From Siphonodentalium dalli (Eukaryota > Mollusca > Scaphopoda > Gadilida > Siphonodentaliidae): DNA of 64,000 nucleotides. The notes under the pieces were generated by a model. That model had not been told where the DNA came from. It saw nothing but the letters and a program-made list of their open reading frames with translations, and searched no databases. Made by a program: the position numbers and the translations under genes. This document shows positions 40,059 to 50,423 of the stretch, in pieces. Position 1 is the first letter of the stretch. Each line of letters opens with the position of its first letter. The DNA lies in the NCBI GenBank assembly GCA_032622095.1, contig CP136063.1, positions 11,761,814 through 11,825,813 on the forward strand, written 5' to 3'.

Positions 40059-40380
40059 CTAAGTCCATTTTAATTTTTTCGATCAGAAATGTCACATCAA
40101 TGACAGGAACATCTATCCTCAGGGTGGGAACTATGGCCCAGTACCCCCCAGACATGGGCACTATGGCCCAGTACCCCCCAGACATGGGCACTATGGCCCA
40201 GTACCCCCCCAGACATGGGCACTATGGCCCGGTACCCCCCCAGACATGGGCACTATGGCCCATGGGCCACAGTGCCCATGTCTGGGGGGGTACTGGGCCA
40301 TAGTGCCCATGTCTGGGGGGTACTGGGCCATAGTGCCCATGTCTGGGGGGTACTGGGCCATAGTGCCCACCATTACTACT
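40059..40380. repeat. Polinton right terminal inverted repeat
   Basis: Inverse complement of 20452-20752. It contains four ~31-bp units and part of a fifth in one orientation, meeting about four in the other at 40260-40280. The palindrome centre (GGCCCATGGGCC) differs from that of the left end. Target duplication GATAGA follows at 40381-40386. Confidence 0.93.
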
Positions 40381-40480
40381 GATAGAAGCATTTCCGGACA
40401 GGAATCTTGGATTCAAATCTAATATTTTATACCCCGGTAACTATATAACACATGTTTACAAAGAGATAATCCACCTTTAA
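40381..40480. repeat. Family-A MITE remainder, right of the Polinton
   Basis: Continues the MITE interrupted at 20451: GATAGAAGCATTTCCGGACA, then AATATTTTATACCCCGGTAA, and the terminus AAAGAGATAATCCACCTTTAA. Confidence 0.9.
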
Positions 40481-40719
40481 TATCTATATTCTAATGCGTA
40501 TTTACATGGGCAATAGCCTGTGTGCATTTATATGGTCATTAGCCTGTTTACATTCATACGGTCAATAGAATGTGTATTTATATGGTTAATAGCATGTTTG
40601 TATGTATGCTGTCAATATCCTGCGTCTATTTTCATACGTCTCGCCAGATTGTTCACATGGATGGTCAATAAGAGCATTGGGTAGGCTATTTTCTTATGCA
40701 TGTTCACCGTTGCAAATGT

Positions 40720-42423
40720 TTAGTACACATCACATTGATACGTGCAATTACCAGTGTGCATCCTCTTAATGTGTGTCGTCAGGTTACACAACTGTCTAAA
40801 TGATTTATCACACGCATCACATTGATACGGCCGTTCCCCTGTGTGGACCCTTTTATGTGTGGTCAGGTTATTCAACGTTGTAAATGATTTATCACACACA
40901 TCACATGGATACGGGCGGTGGCCGGTGTGGATCATCTGAAGTTGCGTCAAGTGACTCGACTCAGTAAATGATTTCTCGCACAAACGACATTTATACGGGC
41001 GATCTCCTGTGTGGACCCTCTTATGTCTCGCAAGGTGACTCGACTGAGTAAATGATTTCTCGCACATATCACATGTATACGGGCGATCACCCGTGTGAAT
41101 CCTCTTATGTGTGTTCAGGCGAGTCAACCGAATGAATGACTTCTTGCACACATCGCATTGATACGGGCGATCTCCCGTGTGGATCATCTTGTGCGAAGAG
41201 AGGTCACTCGACTGAGTAAATGATTTATCGCACATATCACAATGAAAGGGGCGATCGCCTGTGTGAATCCTCTTATGCATAACCAGGTAACTCGCATGCG
41301 CAAATGATTTTTCGCACTCATCACATGGATACGGGCGGTCCCCGGTATGTATCATCATATGTTTCGCCAGGTTACTCGACCGAGTGAATGATTTACCACA
41401 CACGTCACATTGATACGGGCGACCCCCTGTGTGGATCGTCATGTGTCTCGTCAGCCGATACGAGTAAGTAAATGATTTGTCGCACACATCACATTGATAC
41501 GGGTTTTCCCCTGCGTGGATTCTCATATGTGGCGTCAGGTCACTCGACAGACTAAACTGTTTCTCGCACACATCACATTGATACGGGCGATCCCCGGTGT
41601 GAATCCTCTTATGTTTCTCCAGGTTACTCGGTAGAGTATATTCTTTCTCGCACACATCACATTGATACGGGCGATCCCCGGTATGAATCATTTTATGTTT
41701 CGTTAGGTTACCCGATTGAGTAAATGATTTCTCGCACATATCACAGTGATACGGGCGATGCCCCGTGTGGATTCTCATATGTCTGGTTAGCAGACTCGAG
41801 CAAGTAAATGATTTCTCGCACACATCACATTGATACGGGGTATCCCCCGTGTGGGTTCTGACATGTGACATCAGGTCACTCGACATAGTAAATTGTTTCT
41901 CGCACACACCACATTGATACGGGGTATCCCCCGCGTGGGTTCTCACGTGTGACGTCATGTCACTCGACAGAGTAAACTGTTTCTCGCACACACCACATTG
42001 ATACGGGATATTCCCCGTGTGGGTTATCACGTGTGACGTCATGTCACTCGACAGAGTAAACTGTTTCTCGCACACACCACATTGATACGGGGTATCCCCC
42101 GTGTTGGTTCTCACATGTGACGTCATGTCACTCGACAGAGTAAATTGTTTCTCGCATACACCACATTGATCCCCTGTGTTGGTTCTCATACATGTATGGG
42201 ACGTCATGTCACTCGACAGAGTAAATGGTTCCTCGACCACATTGCATCGTATCAGCAAATTTCCGGATGTGCTGTTCGAATTCGAGTTATTGTCGCGCTG
42301 ATTGGACGGAACGTTCCTGTGTCTCGTGTCATTGTCAAACTGGCTAAACGAATCCACGCCTGTTTGAGAGGTATTCTCCGTTATGCCTTTCTCCTCAGAA
42401 GTCTCCATTTGTGATGTCTCCAT
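40720..42423 (-). CDS. C2H2 zinc-finger protein, about 17 fingers
   Basis: The predicted protein has 567 residues. The start is the first ATG of the frame (42423), METSQMETSEEK. The leader contains TSQTGVDSFSQF, shared with the paralogues at 7584 (pseudogene) and 13344. After two degenerate fingers come about sixteen good ones. The first group is of the CGVCEKQFTLSSDMTSHVRTH type, near-identical copies that look recently amplified; the rest are CDVCEKSF type with TGDRPYQ linkers. One late finger has lost a zinc His (LTQLQMIH). The protein ends YQCDVY, inside what would be another finger. It is a putative nuclear DNA-binding protein with no accessory domain visible. It lies 340 bp beyond the Polinton end. 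Confidence 0.87.
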   Translation of the reverse strand: METSQMETSEEKGITENTSQTGVDSFSQFDNDTRHRNVPSNQRDNNSNSNSTSGNLLIRCNVVEEPFTLSSDMTSHTCMRTNTGDQCGVCEKQFTLSSDMTSHVRTNTGDTPYQCGVCEKQFTLSSDMTSHVITHTGNIPYQCGVCEKQFTLSSDMTSHVRTHAGDTPYQCGVCEKQFTMSSDLMSHVRTHTGDTPYQCDVCEKSFTCSSLLTRHMRIHTGHRPYHCDMCEKSFTQSGNLTKHKMIHTGDRPYQCDVCEKEYTLPSNLEKHKRIHTGDRPYQCDVCEKQFSLSSDLTPHMRIHAGENPYQCDVCDKSFTYSYRLTRHMTIHTGGRPYQCDVCGKSFTRSSNLAKHMMIHTGDRPYPCDECEKSFAHASYLVMHKRIHTGDRPFHCDMCDKSFTQSSDLSSHKMIHTGDRPYQCDVCKKSFIRLTRLNTHKRIHTGDRPYTCDMCEKSFTQSSHLARHKRVHTGDRPYKCRLCEKSFTESSHLTQLQMIHTGHRPYPCDVCDKSFTTLNNLTTHKRVHTGERPYQCDACDKSFRQLCNLTTHIKRMHTGNCTYQCDVY

Positions 42424-42554
42424 CGCTCCATACTTAGGAACAACGGAATGCCTGACTAAATATAACACAATTAATGATTCGAGAGTTAAAGTTATCAGAA
42501 AGCAGATGGTGTTATTGCCAAAGAAACACGCATAAAAAGCATGTGTCCCAAAAG

Positions 42555-42606
42555 AAGGCGTGTCAACGTGGTTTTAAATAACGGAGGTCGGAATAGAACA
42601 ATGTTC
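42555..42606 (-). promoter_or_regulatory. Conserved upstream block of zinc-finger gene
   Basis: On the minus strand ACATTGTTCTATTCCGACC and then TCCGTT precede TTTAAAACCACG, in the same arrangement as upstream of the genes at 7584 and 13344. Confidence 0.65.
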
Positions 42607-43125
42607 CATGGCAGAGTCTATGAAGAGAAGTGCAACGAAGGTTACAATGCAATAAATGATTTACATAGGCCTCAGCGTTAATAAATCCCGCTGGCCTGTA
42701 TTCGCAGGAAAGCCATAACCCTGCGCGAGTATTTGCAATTAAACAACGTCCTTTTAGACGCACGGAAATATGCCCAAAAGTACTTGTAAACGTGGTGGAT
42801 CTCACTGCAGCTTGACAACTCATACTACCGTTAAAATTGGAGAGAAAAAAACATGACATCGAAAAAAAAAAAACACCTGCCATTAATTATTCGCCAGTTG
42901 CGCAGCTGTAACAGTTTACCATGTGGTTAGATTTGATGTTTCTCGACGGGAAACACTTTTGTGCTTTTGTTCGTGCACTTTTCATCCATGTATCATTGGC
43001 CATTCCGCTGCTAGAATTTGTTTTTATGCTGATCCTAGTAGTGCCAGGGGAAATCACTCTACTAATTTGTATTTGGTGTACTGTAACCTGAAGAGCAAAG
43101 GGTCTTGTTGATTAGCTATTTATAT
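42607..43125. other. Intergenic, nothing recognised
   Basis: No gene, hairpin or repeat was identified. Confidence 0.4.
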
Positions 43126-43405
43126 TAGGCTGACGGATACCTTAATGAACCAAGAAGAGGCATACCAATATTACGCTGACGAGTAACTTAATGAACCAAG
43201 ACGAGGCATACGAATATTAGGCTGACGGGTAACTTAATGAACCAAGACGAGGCATACGAATATTACGCTGACGGGTAACTTAATGAACCAAGAGGAGGCA
43301 TACGGATATTAGGCTGACGGGTAACTTAATGAACCAAGACGAGGCTATTTATATTAGGCCGACGGGTATCTTAATGAACCAAGACGAGGCATACGAATAT
43401 TCTCA
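43126..43405. repeat. Tandem repeat, ~46-bp unit, six copies
   Basis: The units contain GGCTGACGGGTAACTTAATG, then AACCAAGACGAGGCATACGA, then ATATTA. They start near 43128, 43174, 43220, 43266, 43312 and 43358, with a few substitutions. Confidence 0.9.
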
Positions 43406-44359
43406 TTGCACACGAATTTCATATTGTCATTTACCTCAATATGAGGATTACATGTGTAACAATTACACAGGCGCGAGTATATATGTGGTGGCCACCCACC
43501 TCCCCACCCCGCCGCCCATAGTACCTTATGATTGTTTCACTCAATATGAGATTACATTGTAACAATTACACATTGTGTAACAATTGTACTTTAAATCAAT
43601 GAAGACTCATTTGACTGTGGATTATCGCATTGACACGGATGAGTCCTTTACTTTCCAATGCTAGAATTTGTCGTACATTGCACACAAAACGATTTAATGC
43701 TTACGAACAGCATGTGACAATTTACAAATCATTGCTAATTCCCTGGCCGAATGGTCGCCCAACCAGAACAGAGCTTTGCGTAAAGCGCGCGCGAGTGTTG
43801 TCGCCGTGCATCCGGGTGCACACAGGTAATGTCACAACTTGCGACAGGTCCATTCTGAAAATAAGTTTAGGGCAGTCCGACAGAAAGTTCTCACACTGTA
43901 CACACGTCAACGACATCTAAAGGTGTGTCTTGCTAAGTGTTTTTCTCTTTTGGGGGGGGGGGGGGGGGTTGAGGGGCATTTATTCCGTGATGTAACAGGG
44001 ATATGGGAACTAGTTGGGCCGTGAAATTGCCATGTTTGACGACGTTAATATAGCAAGGTTATTATTTTTTTTTTTTTATCAAAATTATAGGACTTTTTGA
44101 CTTAGTCAAATCACATTTACTTGGTTGTGTTTATTGTTCATTGACTTACACGAGGCAGTCATGGGTGGTCATACACCAACCCATGTATGTGTATTATTAT
44201 CCAAATGTTTTTGTATATATACCCAGGTTGACGAAGTACACATCGAAATTTGTTTCTATGGCCTTCTCCCCTCAATGTTAGTTCAATGTGAATCATTTAA
44301 TCCATTTACTAGATAGTAACTGTGATAGAATTCGCAAAGTGCGAGGGGAATTTGAACAG
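43406..44359. other. Intergenic with a poly-G run
   Basis: No gene was recognised. An uninterrupted G tract lies near 43953-43968 and a T tract near 44066-44078. Confidence 0.4.
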
Positions 44360-46680
44360 TTTAATAATGAGTTGAAACATCGAAGCAGTAGAAGCTTTAG
44401 AATAGTTCATGTCTCTCACCAGTGGAAGCTTTAGAATAGTTCATGTCTCTCACCAGTGAAGCTTTAGAATAGTTCATGTATCTCACCAGTAAGCTTTAGA
44501 ATAGTTCATGTCTCTCACCAGTGGAAGCTTTAGAATAGTTCATGTCTCTCACCAGTGAATAGTTCATGTCTCTCATCAGTCAATAATTCATGTCTCTCAT
44601 CAGTGAATAGTTCATGTATATCACCAGTGAATAGTTCATGTCTCTCACCAGTGGAAGCTTTAAAATAGTTCATGTCTCTCACCAGTGGAAGCTTTAGAAT
44701 AGTTCATGTCTCTCACCAGTGTAAGCTTTAGAATAGTTCATGTCTCTCATCAGTGAAGCTTTAGAATAGTTCATGTCTCTCATCAGTGAGTAGTTCATGT
44801 ATCTCACCAGTGAATAGTTCATGTCTCTCACCAGTGAAGCTTTAGAATAGTTCATGTCTCTCACCAGTGGAAGCTTTAGAATAGTTCATGTCTCTCATCA
44901 GTGAAGCTTTAGAATAGTTCATGTCTCTCACAAGTGGAATCTTTAGAATAGTTCATGTCTCTCACCAGTTAATAGTTCATGTCTCTCATCAGTCAATAGT
45001 TCATGTCTCTCATCAGTGAGTAGTTCATGTATCTCACCAGTGAATAGTTCATGTCTCTCACCAGTGGAAGCTTTAGAATAGTTCATGTCTCTCACCAGTG
45101 GAAGCTTTAGAATAGTTCATGTCTCTCACCAGTGGAAGCTTTAGAATAGATCATGTCTCTCACCAGTGGAAGCTTTAGAATAGTTCATGTCTCTCACCAG
45201 TGAAGCTTTAGAATATTTCATGTCTCTCACCAGTGAAGCTTTAGAATAGTTCATGTCTCTCACCAGTGGAAGCTTTAGAGTAGTTCATGTATCTCACCAG
45301 TGGAAGCTTTAGAATAGTTCATGTCTCTCACCAGTGGAAGCTTTAGAATAGTTCATGTCTCTCACCAGTGAAGCTTTAGAATAGTTCATGTCTCTCACCA
45401 GTGGAAGCTTTAGAGTAGTTCATGTATCTCACCAGTAGAAGCTTTAGAATAGTTCATATCTCTCACCAGTGGAAGCTTTAGAATACTTCATGTCTCTCAC
45501 CAGTGGAAGCTTTAGAATAGTTCATGTCTCTCACCAGTGGAAGCTTTAGAATAGTTCATGTCTCTCAGCAGTGGAAGCTTTAGAATAGTTCATGTATCTC
45601 ACCAGTGGAAGCTTTAGAATAGATCATGTATCTCACCAGTGGAAGCTTTAGAATAGTTCATGTCTCTCACCAGCGGAAGCTTTAGAATAGTTCATGTATC
45701 TCACCAGTGGAAGCTTTAGAATAGATCATGTATCTCACCAGTGGAAGCTTTAGAATAGTTCATGTATCTCACCAGTGGAAGCTTCAGAATATTTCATGTC
45801 TCTCACCAGTGGAAGCTTTAGAATAGATCATGTCTCTCACCAGTGGAAGCTTTAGAATAGATCATGTCTCTCACCAGTGGAAGCTTTAGAATAGTTCATG
45901 TCTCTCACCAGTGGAAGCTTTAGAACAGTTTATGTCTCTCACCAGTGGAAGCTTTAGAATAGATCATGTATCTCACCAATGGAAGCTTTAGAATAGTTCA
46001 TGTATCTCACCAGTGGAAGCTTTAGAATATTTCATGTCTCTCATCAGTGAAAGCTTTAGAATAGTTCATGTCTCTCACCAGCGGAAGCTTTAGAATAGTT
46101 CATGTATCTCACCAGTGGAAGCTTTAGAATAGTTCATGTCTCTCACCAGTGGAAGCTTTAGAATAGTTCATGTCTCTCACCAGTGGAAGCTTTAGAATAG
46201 TTCATGTATCTCACCAGTGAAGTTTTAGAATATTTCATGTCTCTCACCAGTGAATAGTTTATGTCTCTCACCAGTCAATAGTTCATGTCTCTCATCAGTG
46301 AATAGTTCATGTATCTCACCAGTGAATAGTTCATGTCTCTCACCAGTGGAAGCTTTAGAATAGTTCATGTCTGTCACCAGTGGAAGCTTTAGAATAGTTC
46401 ATGTCTCTCACCAGTGGAAGCTTTAGAATAGTTCATGTCTCTCACCATTGAAAAGTTTAGAATAGATCATGTCTATCACCAGTGGAAGCTTTAGAATATC
46501 TCATATATCTCACCAGTGAAGCCTTAGAATAGATCATGTCTCTCACCAGTGAATAGTTCATGTCTCTCACCAGTCAATAGTTCATGTCTCTCACCAGTGA
46601 ATAGTTCATGTCTCTTACCAGTGAATAGTTCATGTCTCTCACCAGTGGAAGCTTTAGAATAGTTCATATCTCTCACCAGT
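44360..46680. repeat. 34-bp minisatellite with shorter variant units
   Basis: The unit GAAGCTTTAGAATAGTTCAT plus GTCTCTCACCAGTG (34 bp) is repeated over 2.3 kb. Clusters of a short variant lacking GAAGCTTTA (about 24 bp) occur near 44550-44640, 44780-44830, 44970-45060, 46240-46330 and 46550-46640. Most long units contain a HindIII site (AAGCTT). It is non-coding. Confidence 0.97.
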
Positions 46681-46886
46681 GGACAAAAAGTAAACTTACA
46701 ACAGTTATTATCTGGGTTGAAGCCTTGAAGGTAAGATTTTATCCCATAGAAAATGCCACTCTATTCAGTTGACAGATGTGGGATTATGAACAGTTACAGA
46801 ATCGAATGTTTCCAGAAATAATAACTCAGTTATACATTCGGACAACGAAAGCTTTCCCTGATATTTCAGATCAAAATCGGGATTTG

Positions 46887-47372
46887 TTAAAGGTACTCAA
46901 CCCGATAAACACTCATCTCAATTACTATTTCAATGCTTCTGGAGTCAAAAAAATTTCATTCGAGTCGAGGAAGCCACACATCAAAGCTCATATTTTTTAG
47001 ATAACGATTTTTGAAATCTATTATTTTTCATTATCGGGAATACTTTCTGGCCCAGAACAGTCAAAATTGCGTTATTATTACCACTTGATTTTAGAGTTAT
47101 CCATCCCTGTCTGTTAGAATAGTGTTTTGGTGTCCACATCTCGCGCATATTGCGAAGTTGAAGGCAATTATTAGTACTCATCTCGAGAAATTAACAAATT
47201 TCAAAAATCAATATCTAATAGCTCTGAGCTTTGTTTGATTGGTTCCTCGACTCGAATCAAATAAGTTTTACCCCTAAAGCCAAAGAAATAGTAATATAAA
47301 ACCCTCTGATCGGATTGTTGTTGTTGGAATCTGTTGAGATGGGGACCCTCTGATCGGATTGAGTACCTTTAA
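46887..47372. mobile_element. MITE with TTAAAGGTACTCAA ends (family B)
   Basis: The left end TTAAAGGTACTCAACCCGAT is mirrored by the right end ATCGGATTGAGTACCTTTAA. It resembles the copy at 57220-57666, including a TTGATTTTAGAGTTATCCAT-like block and TCGACTCGAATCAAATAAG. It is non-coding. Confidence 0.8.
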
Positions 47373-47509
47373 TCAAAGATCAATTCATATTATCTTTGCA
47401 CGGTGCCGATATTCAGTTACAGATTAGGCACGCAAAACCCAAAACTAGTAATGAAGCTATGCACGTAGCAATGGAAGAGCAATGTTTACAAGAGTTCAAC
47501 CGATTATAA

Positions 47510-47960
47510 AACCTAAATTATTCTCTGTTATAGTTAGTTTATATATATTATTGATGGGAGGGTCGCTGTTATGAAGTAGGGGGTAACCTAAATTATTCTC
47601 TGTTATAGTTAGTTTATATATATTATTGATGAGAGGGTCGCTGTTATGAAGTAGGGGGTAACCTAAATTATTCTCAGTTATAGTTAGTTTCTATAGATTA
47701 TTGATGGGAGGGTCGCTATTATGAAGTAGGGGGTAAATACATTATTCTCTGTTATAGTTAGTTTCTATAGATTATTGATGGGAGGGTCGCTATTATGAAG
47801 TAGGGGGTAAATACATTATTCTCTGTTATAGTTAGTTTCTATATATTATTGATGGGAGGGTCGCTGTAATGAAGTAGGGGGTAAATAAATTATTCTCTGT
47901 TATAGTTAGTTTCTATATATTATTGATGGGAGGGTCGCTGTAATGAAGTAGGGGGTAAAG
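47510..47960. repeat. Tandem repeat, ~76-bp unit, six copies
   Basis: The units contain ATTATTCTCTGTTATAGTTA, then TATTGATGGGAGGGTCGCTG, then TTATGAAGTAGGGGGTAA. Confidence 0.93.
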
Positions 47961-48073
47961 TGCGTTTTTGGGCAAATATTTGCTTTCGTTTCAATTTGTT
48001 TCTGAAACTGATGGCACCCAGCTTGTGATTTCCCTAATGAATTCCTAGTGTTAACCCTTCACCCAACAGAACG

Positions 48074-48368
48074 GCCCTGTGCCAATGCATTATCTTATAT
48101 ATGTGAGTCGACCATAGGTCGCCTCGCATATATAAGAGAATGCATTGGCTTAACACATTTTTAAAATGATAAAATTGTCAAAGAATGTAGAAAAATATTA
48201 TAAAAATTGTTAAAAAATGTAAGAAAAAAATATTAAATTGTTAAAGAATGTAAGAAAAAATGGTAAAATGTGTTAAAAAAGATTTTTTTATGCCAATGCA
48301 TTCTCTTATATATGCGAGGCGACCTATGGTCGACTCGCATATATAAGATAATGCATTGGCACAGGGCA
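48074..48368. repeat. Fold-back element with palindromic arms
   Basis: Arms at 48077-48148 and 48292-48366 are inverted copies around an AT-rich core. Each arm is also nearly palindromic by itself: GCCAATGCATTCTCTTATAT, GCGAGGCGACC, GGTCGACTCGC, then AATGCATTGGC. A single arm recurs at 58228-58306 after similar AT-rich sequence. Confidence 0.85.
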
Positions 48369-49823
48369 TAACGTAGCCATCACAATGTGGTCAATGAACC
48401 GGTTCCAATGATATCCATATGGTGTTATTGAGACAGACCGAAGATATTTTAGGCTTTATTTGGACGGTTTTGGCCGTTTTGTTGGGTAAAGGCTTAATAA
48501 TTTTCTACAATAAACTGGGAAGTCATAGTTTATGGTAATTTTAAGCTTTATTCAATAAATAAAAACTATTTGCAACACGTACAGAAACTACATCCACCTA
48601 GTCCCCCACAACAGGCAACACGCGGAAATGTTCTTGGTGACCGGTTGAAATAACTCCTAAAATAGAGCCCTATTCAGACTTGAAGTCTGGACTATGACTA
48701 CTGTATTAGTTTTGTGATACCCATAATATATGAGCAGGTGGATGCACGCACCCCGGTCCCACATATAGAGGCACCCCTGTCTTGAACTTCGATAGTGGAA
48801 ACTTCACTAGTGATGTCCAGAACAGTCTACCTTGCGGCAGTTTACAAAATGTCAAGATAAGAGTAACACAGGTATAGAATATACGTCTAGACTTCCTTGG
48901 ATTAACCGATCTTTCCATATTCCCGTGTAAAAACTAACAAATTAACGCTTTTTATATGGGTGTCATATATTGACTCAGAAGTAATATCGCGATGTGACAT
49001 GTAAAACCCTCGGATAGGACTCCAAGCTCGAACCCAACCTGCACCCCGGGCCAGTAAATCCCAGTAAAATCAGTTGGGACTTATCAATGCCGTACATAGA
49101 AGGAAATCCCAACACAAATGGGGGGGGGGGGTAGGGGGGTGGCCGGCGGTCACCGAACATGCGGCCCCGGCCTGCACTCTGTGTTAGAAAACCCAACCAC
49201 TAGATTATAGTTTGTCCAGTTGATACTTAACTTAAGCCACCACACATAAACTACTGTATTAGCGGTACGTACTATATAGAGGATCTCAAATGAGTTACTA
49301 TTTTATACGGAATTTATCAACCGAGTTCACTAAATTCGATTTGAGCCGAGGTTTATTTCGTATAAATTACGTATAAAATAGAACAAGTTTGAGATACTTT
49401 TTATCACATGATCATATAATCGCTAAAATTTTATCGAAAACAACAATTAACTGCAGCCAGCGATCATTGTCCCAAAGAGCAGAGTGACGTCATTGCACGC
49501 GACGATATTACACGTGTCTATTTCGCTCGAATATTACATCGGAAAAAAGTGCTAATCATGTGATAAATTAAAATTGTCAGCATACATTCGGTACATTAGT
49601 AGTCGTAAGCAAGCTCAGGCGAACAACAAATGCCTTGTCTAGAATGCATGCAGTGGCTCAACAGGAACGCACAAACGCTCGGCGCGAAATAATCGGCCAG
49701 GCTACATGGTTCAATAAGCTATGTATTGTGACCATTGTTCGATAGTGTCCCCTGCTGCCAAAGACCACGTTTTTGGGATAGAAACGTTTTTATATTCGTT
49801 GGCGGACATGATCAGACTGTTTC
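48369..49823. other. Intergenic, nothing recognised
   Basis: No gene is supported. A poly-G/GGGGTGGCCGG tract lies near 49118-49145. Confidence 0.4.
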
Positions 49824-50423
49824 TTAAAGGGGTACTGTACGCCATTTTCAATAAATTCCCGGTGATAACAACGATCTATTATCGATACTATATAGAAATA
49901 TAAGTAATTTGAGTCGAAGATGTATTCTGTAAACGCTCAGGTTAATAGGCTATCTTAAAATTTAATAATTTAAAAGTTAATAATTTAATATAAATTGATT
50001 TTATGGCTCCAGCCATAAAATGGCGTCTCTTAAAATTCGAATTTCCGTGTACAAAACGTAATCAAATTATAATTGAGGGATATTGGATTAGGAAAACAAT
50101 TGCACACACGATCGTTTGAAACATTATGCTTATACGGGGAGAAAACCGAAGCCACTCATTGACTAGTGACGGTACACTAACTTAAATGAGTATATGGGAC
50201 TACTAACCATATAATATAATGTTTATTTGATTCATTTGGTTGAAAACTTTACAAAAATTACTCGACAACGACAATTTGTATTTTTGCATTCCGGTAAATT
50301 TGCCATCCGTAACAATACTTCGTACTCAACAAACTTTCAAAAAATGGAAAAGTTGTTACATTATTCTCCGACTCGGGGATTATAGAAACCAACAACAACA
50401 TCTTGGGTACAGTACCCCTTTAA
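49824..50423. mobile_element. MITE with TTAAAGGGGTACTGTAC ends (family C)
   Basis: The left end TTAAAGGGGTACTGTAC is mirrored by the right end GTACAGTACCCCTTTAA. About 600 bp of non-coding AT-rich DNA lies between. Confidence 0.7.

Larger units (their letters stand above)
20452..40380. mobile_element. Polinton/Maverick (adintovirus-like) element, 19.9 kb
   Basis: The element is bounded by 6-bp direct repeats GATAGA (20446-20451 and 40381-40386). It opens AGTAGTAATGGTGGGCACTA and closes with the inverse complement; 6-bp duplications and AG-starting ends are Polinton hallmarks. It encodes the full diagnostic set: protein-primed PolB, retroviral-type integrase, A32-like ATPase, adenain-like protease, and double and single jelly-roll capsid proteins. 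This set is shared by Polintons and adintoviruses, which are thought able to form virions. Most frames are open, suggesting recent insertion, but polB is rearranged by a partial duplication. Confidence 0.97.

Noticed and set aside
43953-43968. Poly-G run as a functional G-quadruplex
   Set aside because: A simple homopolymer with no repeated spacing or gene context; likely slippage.
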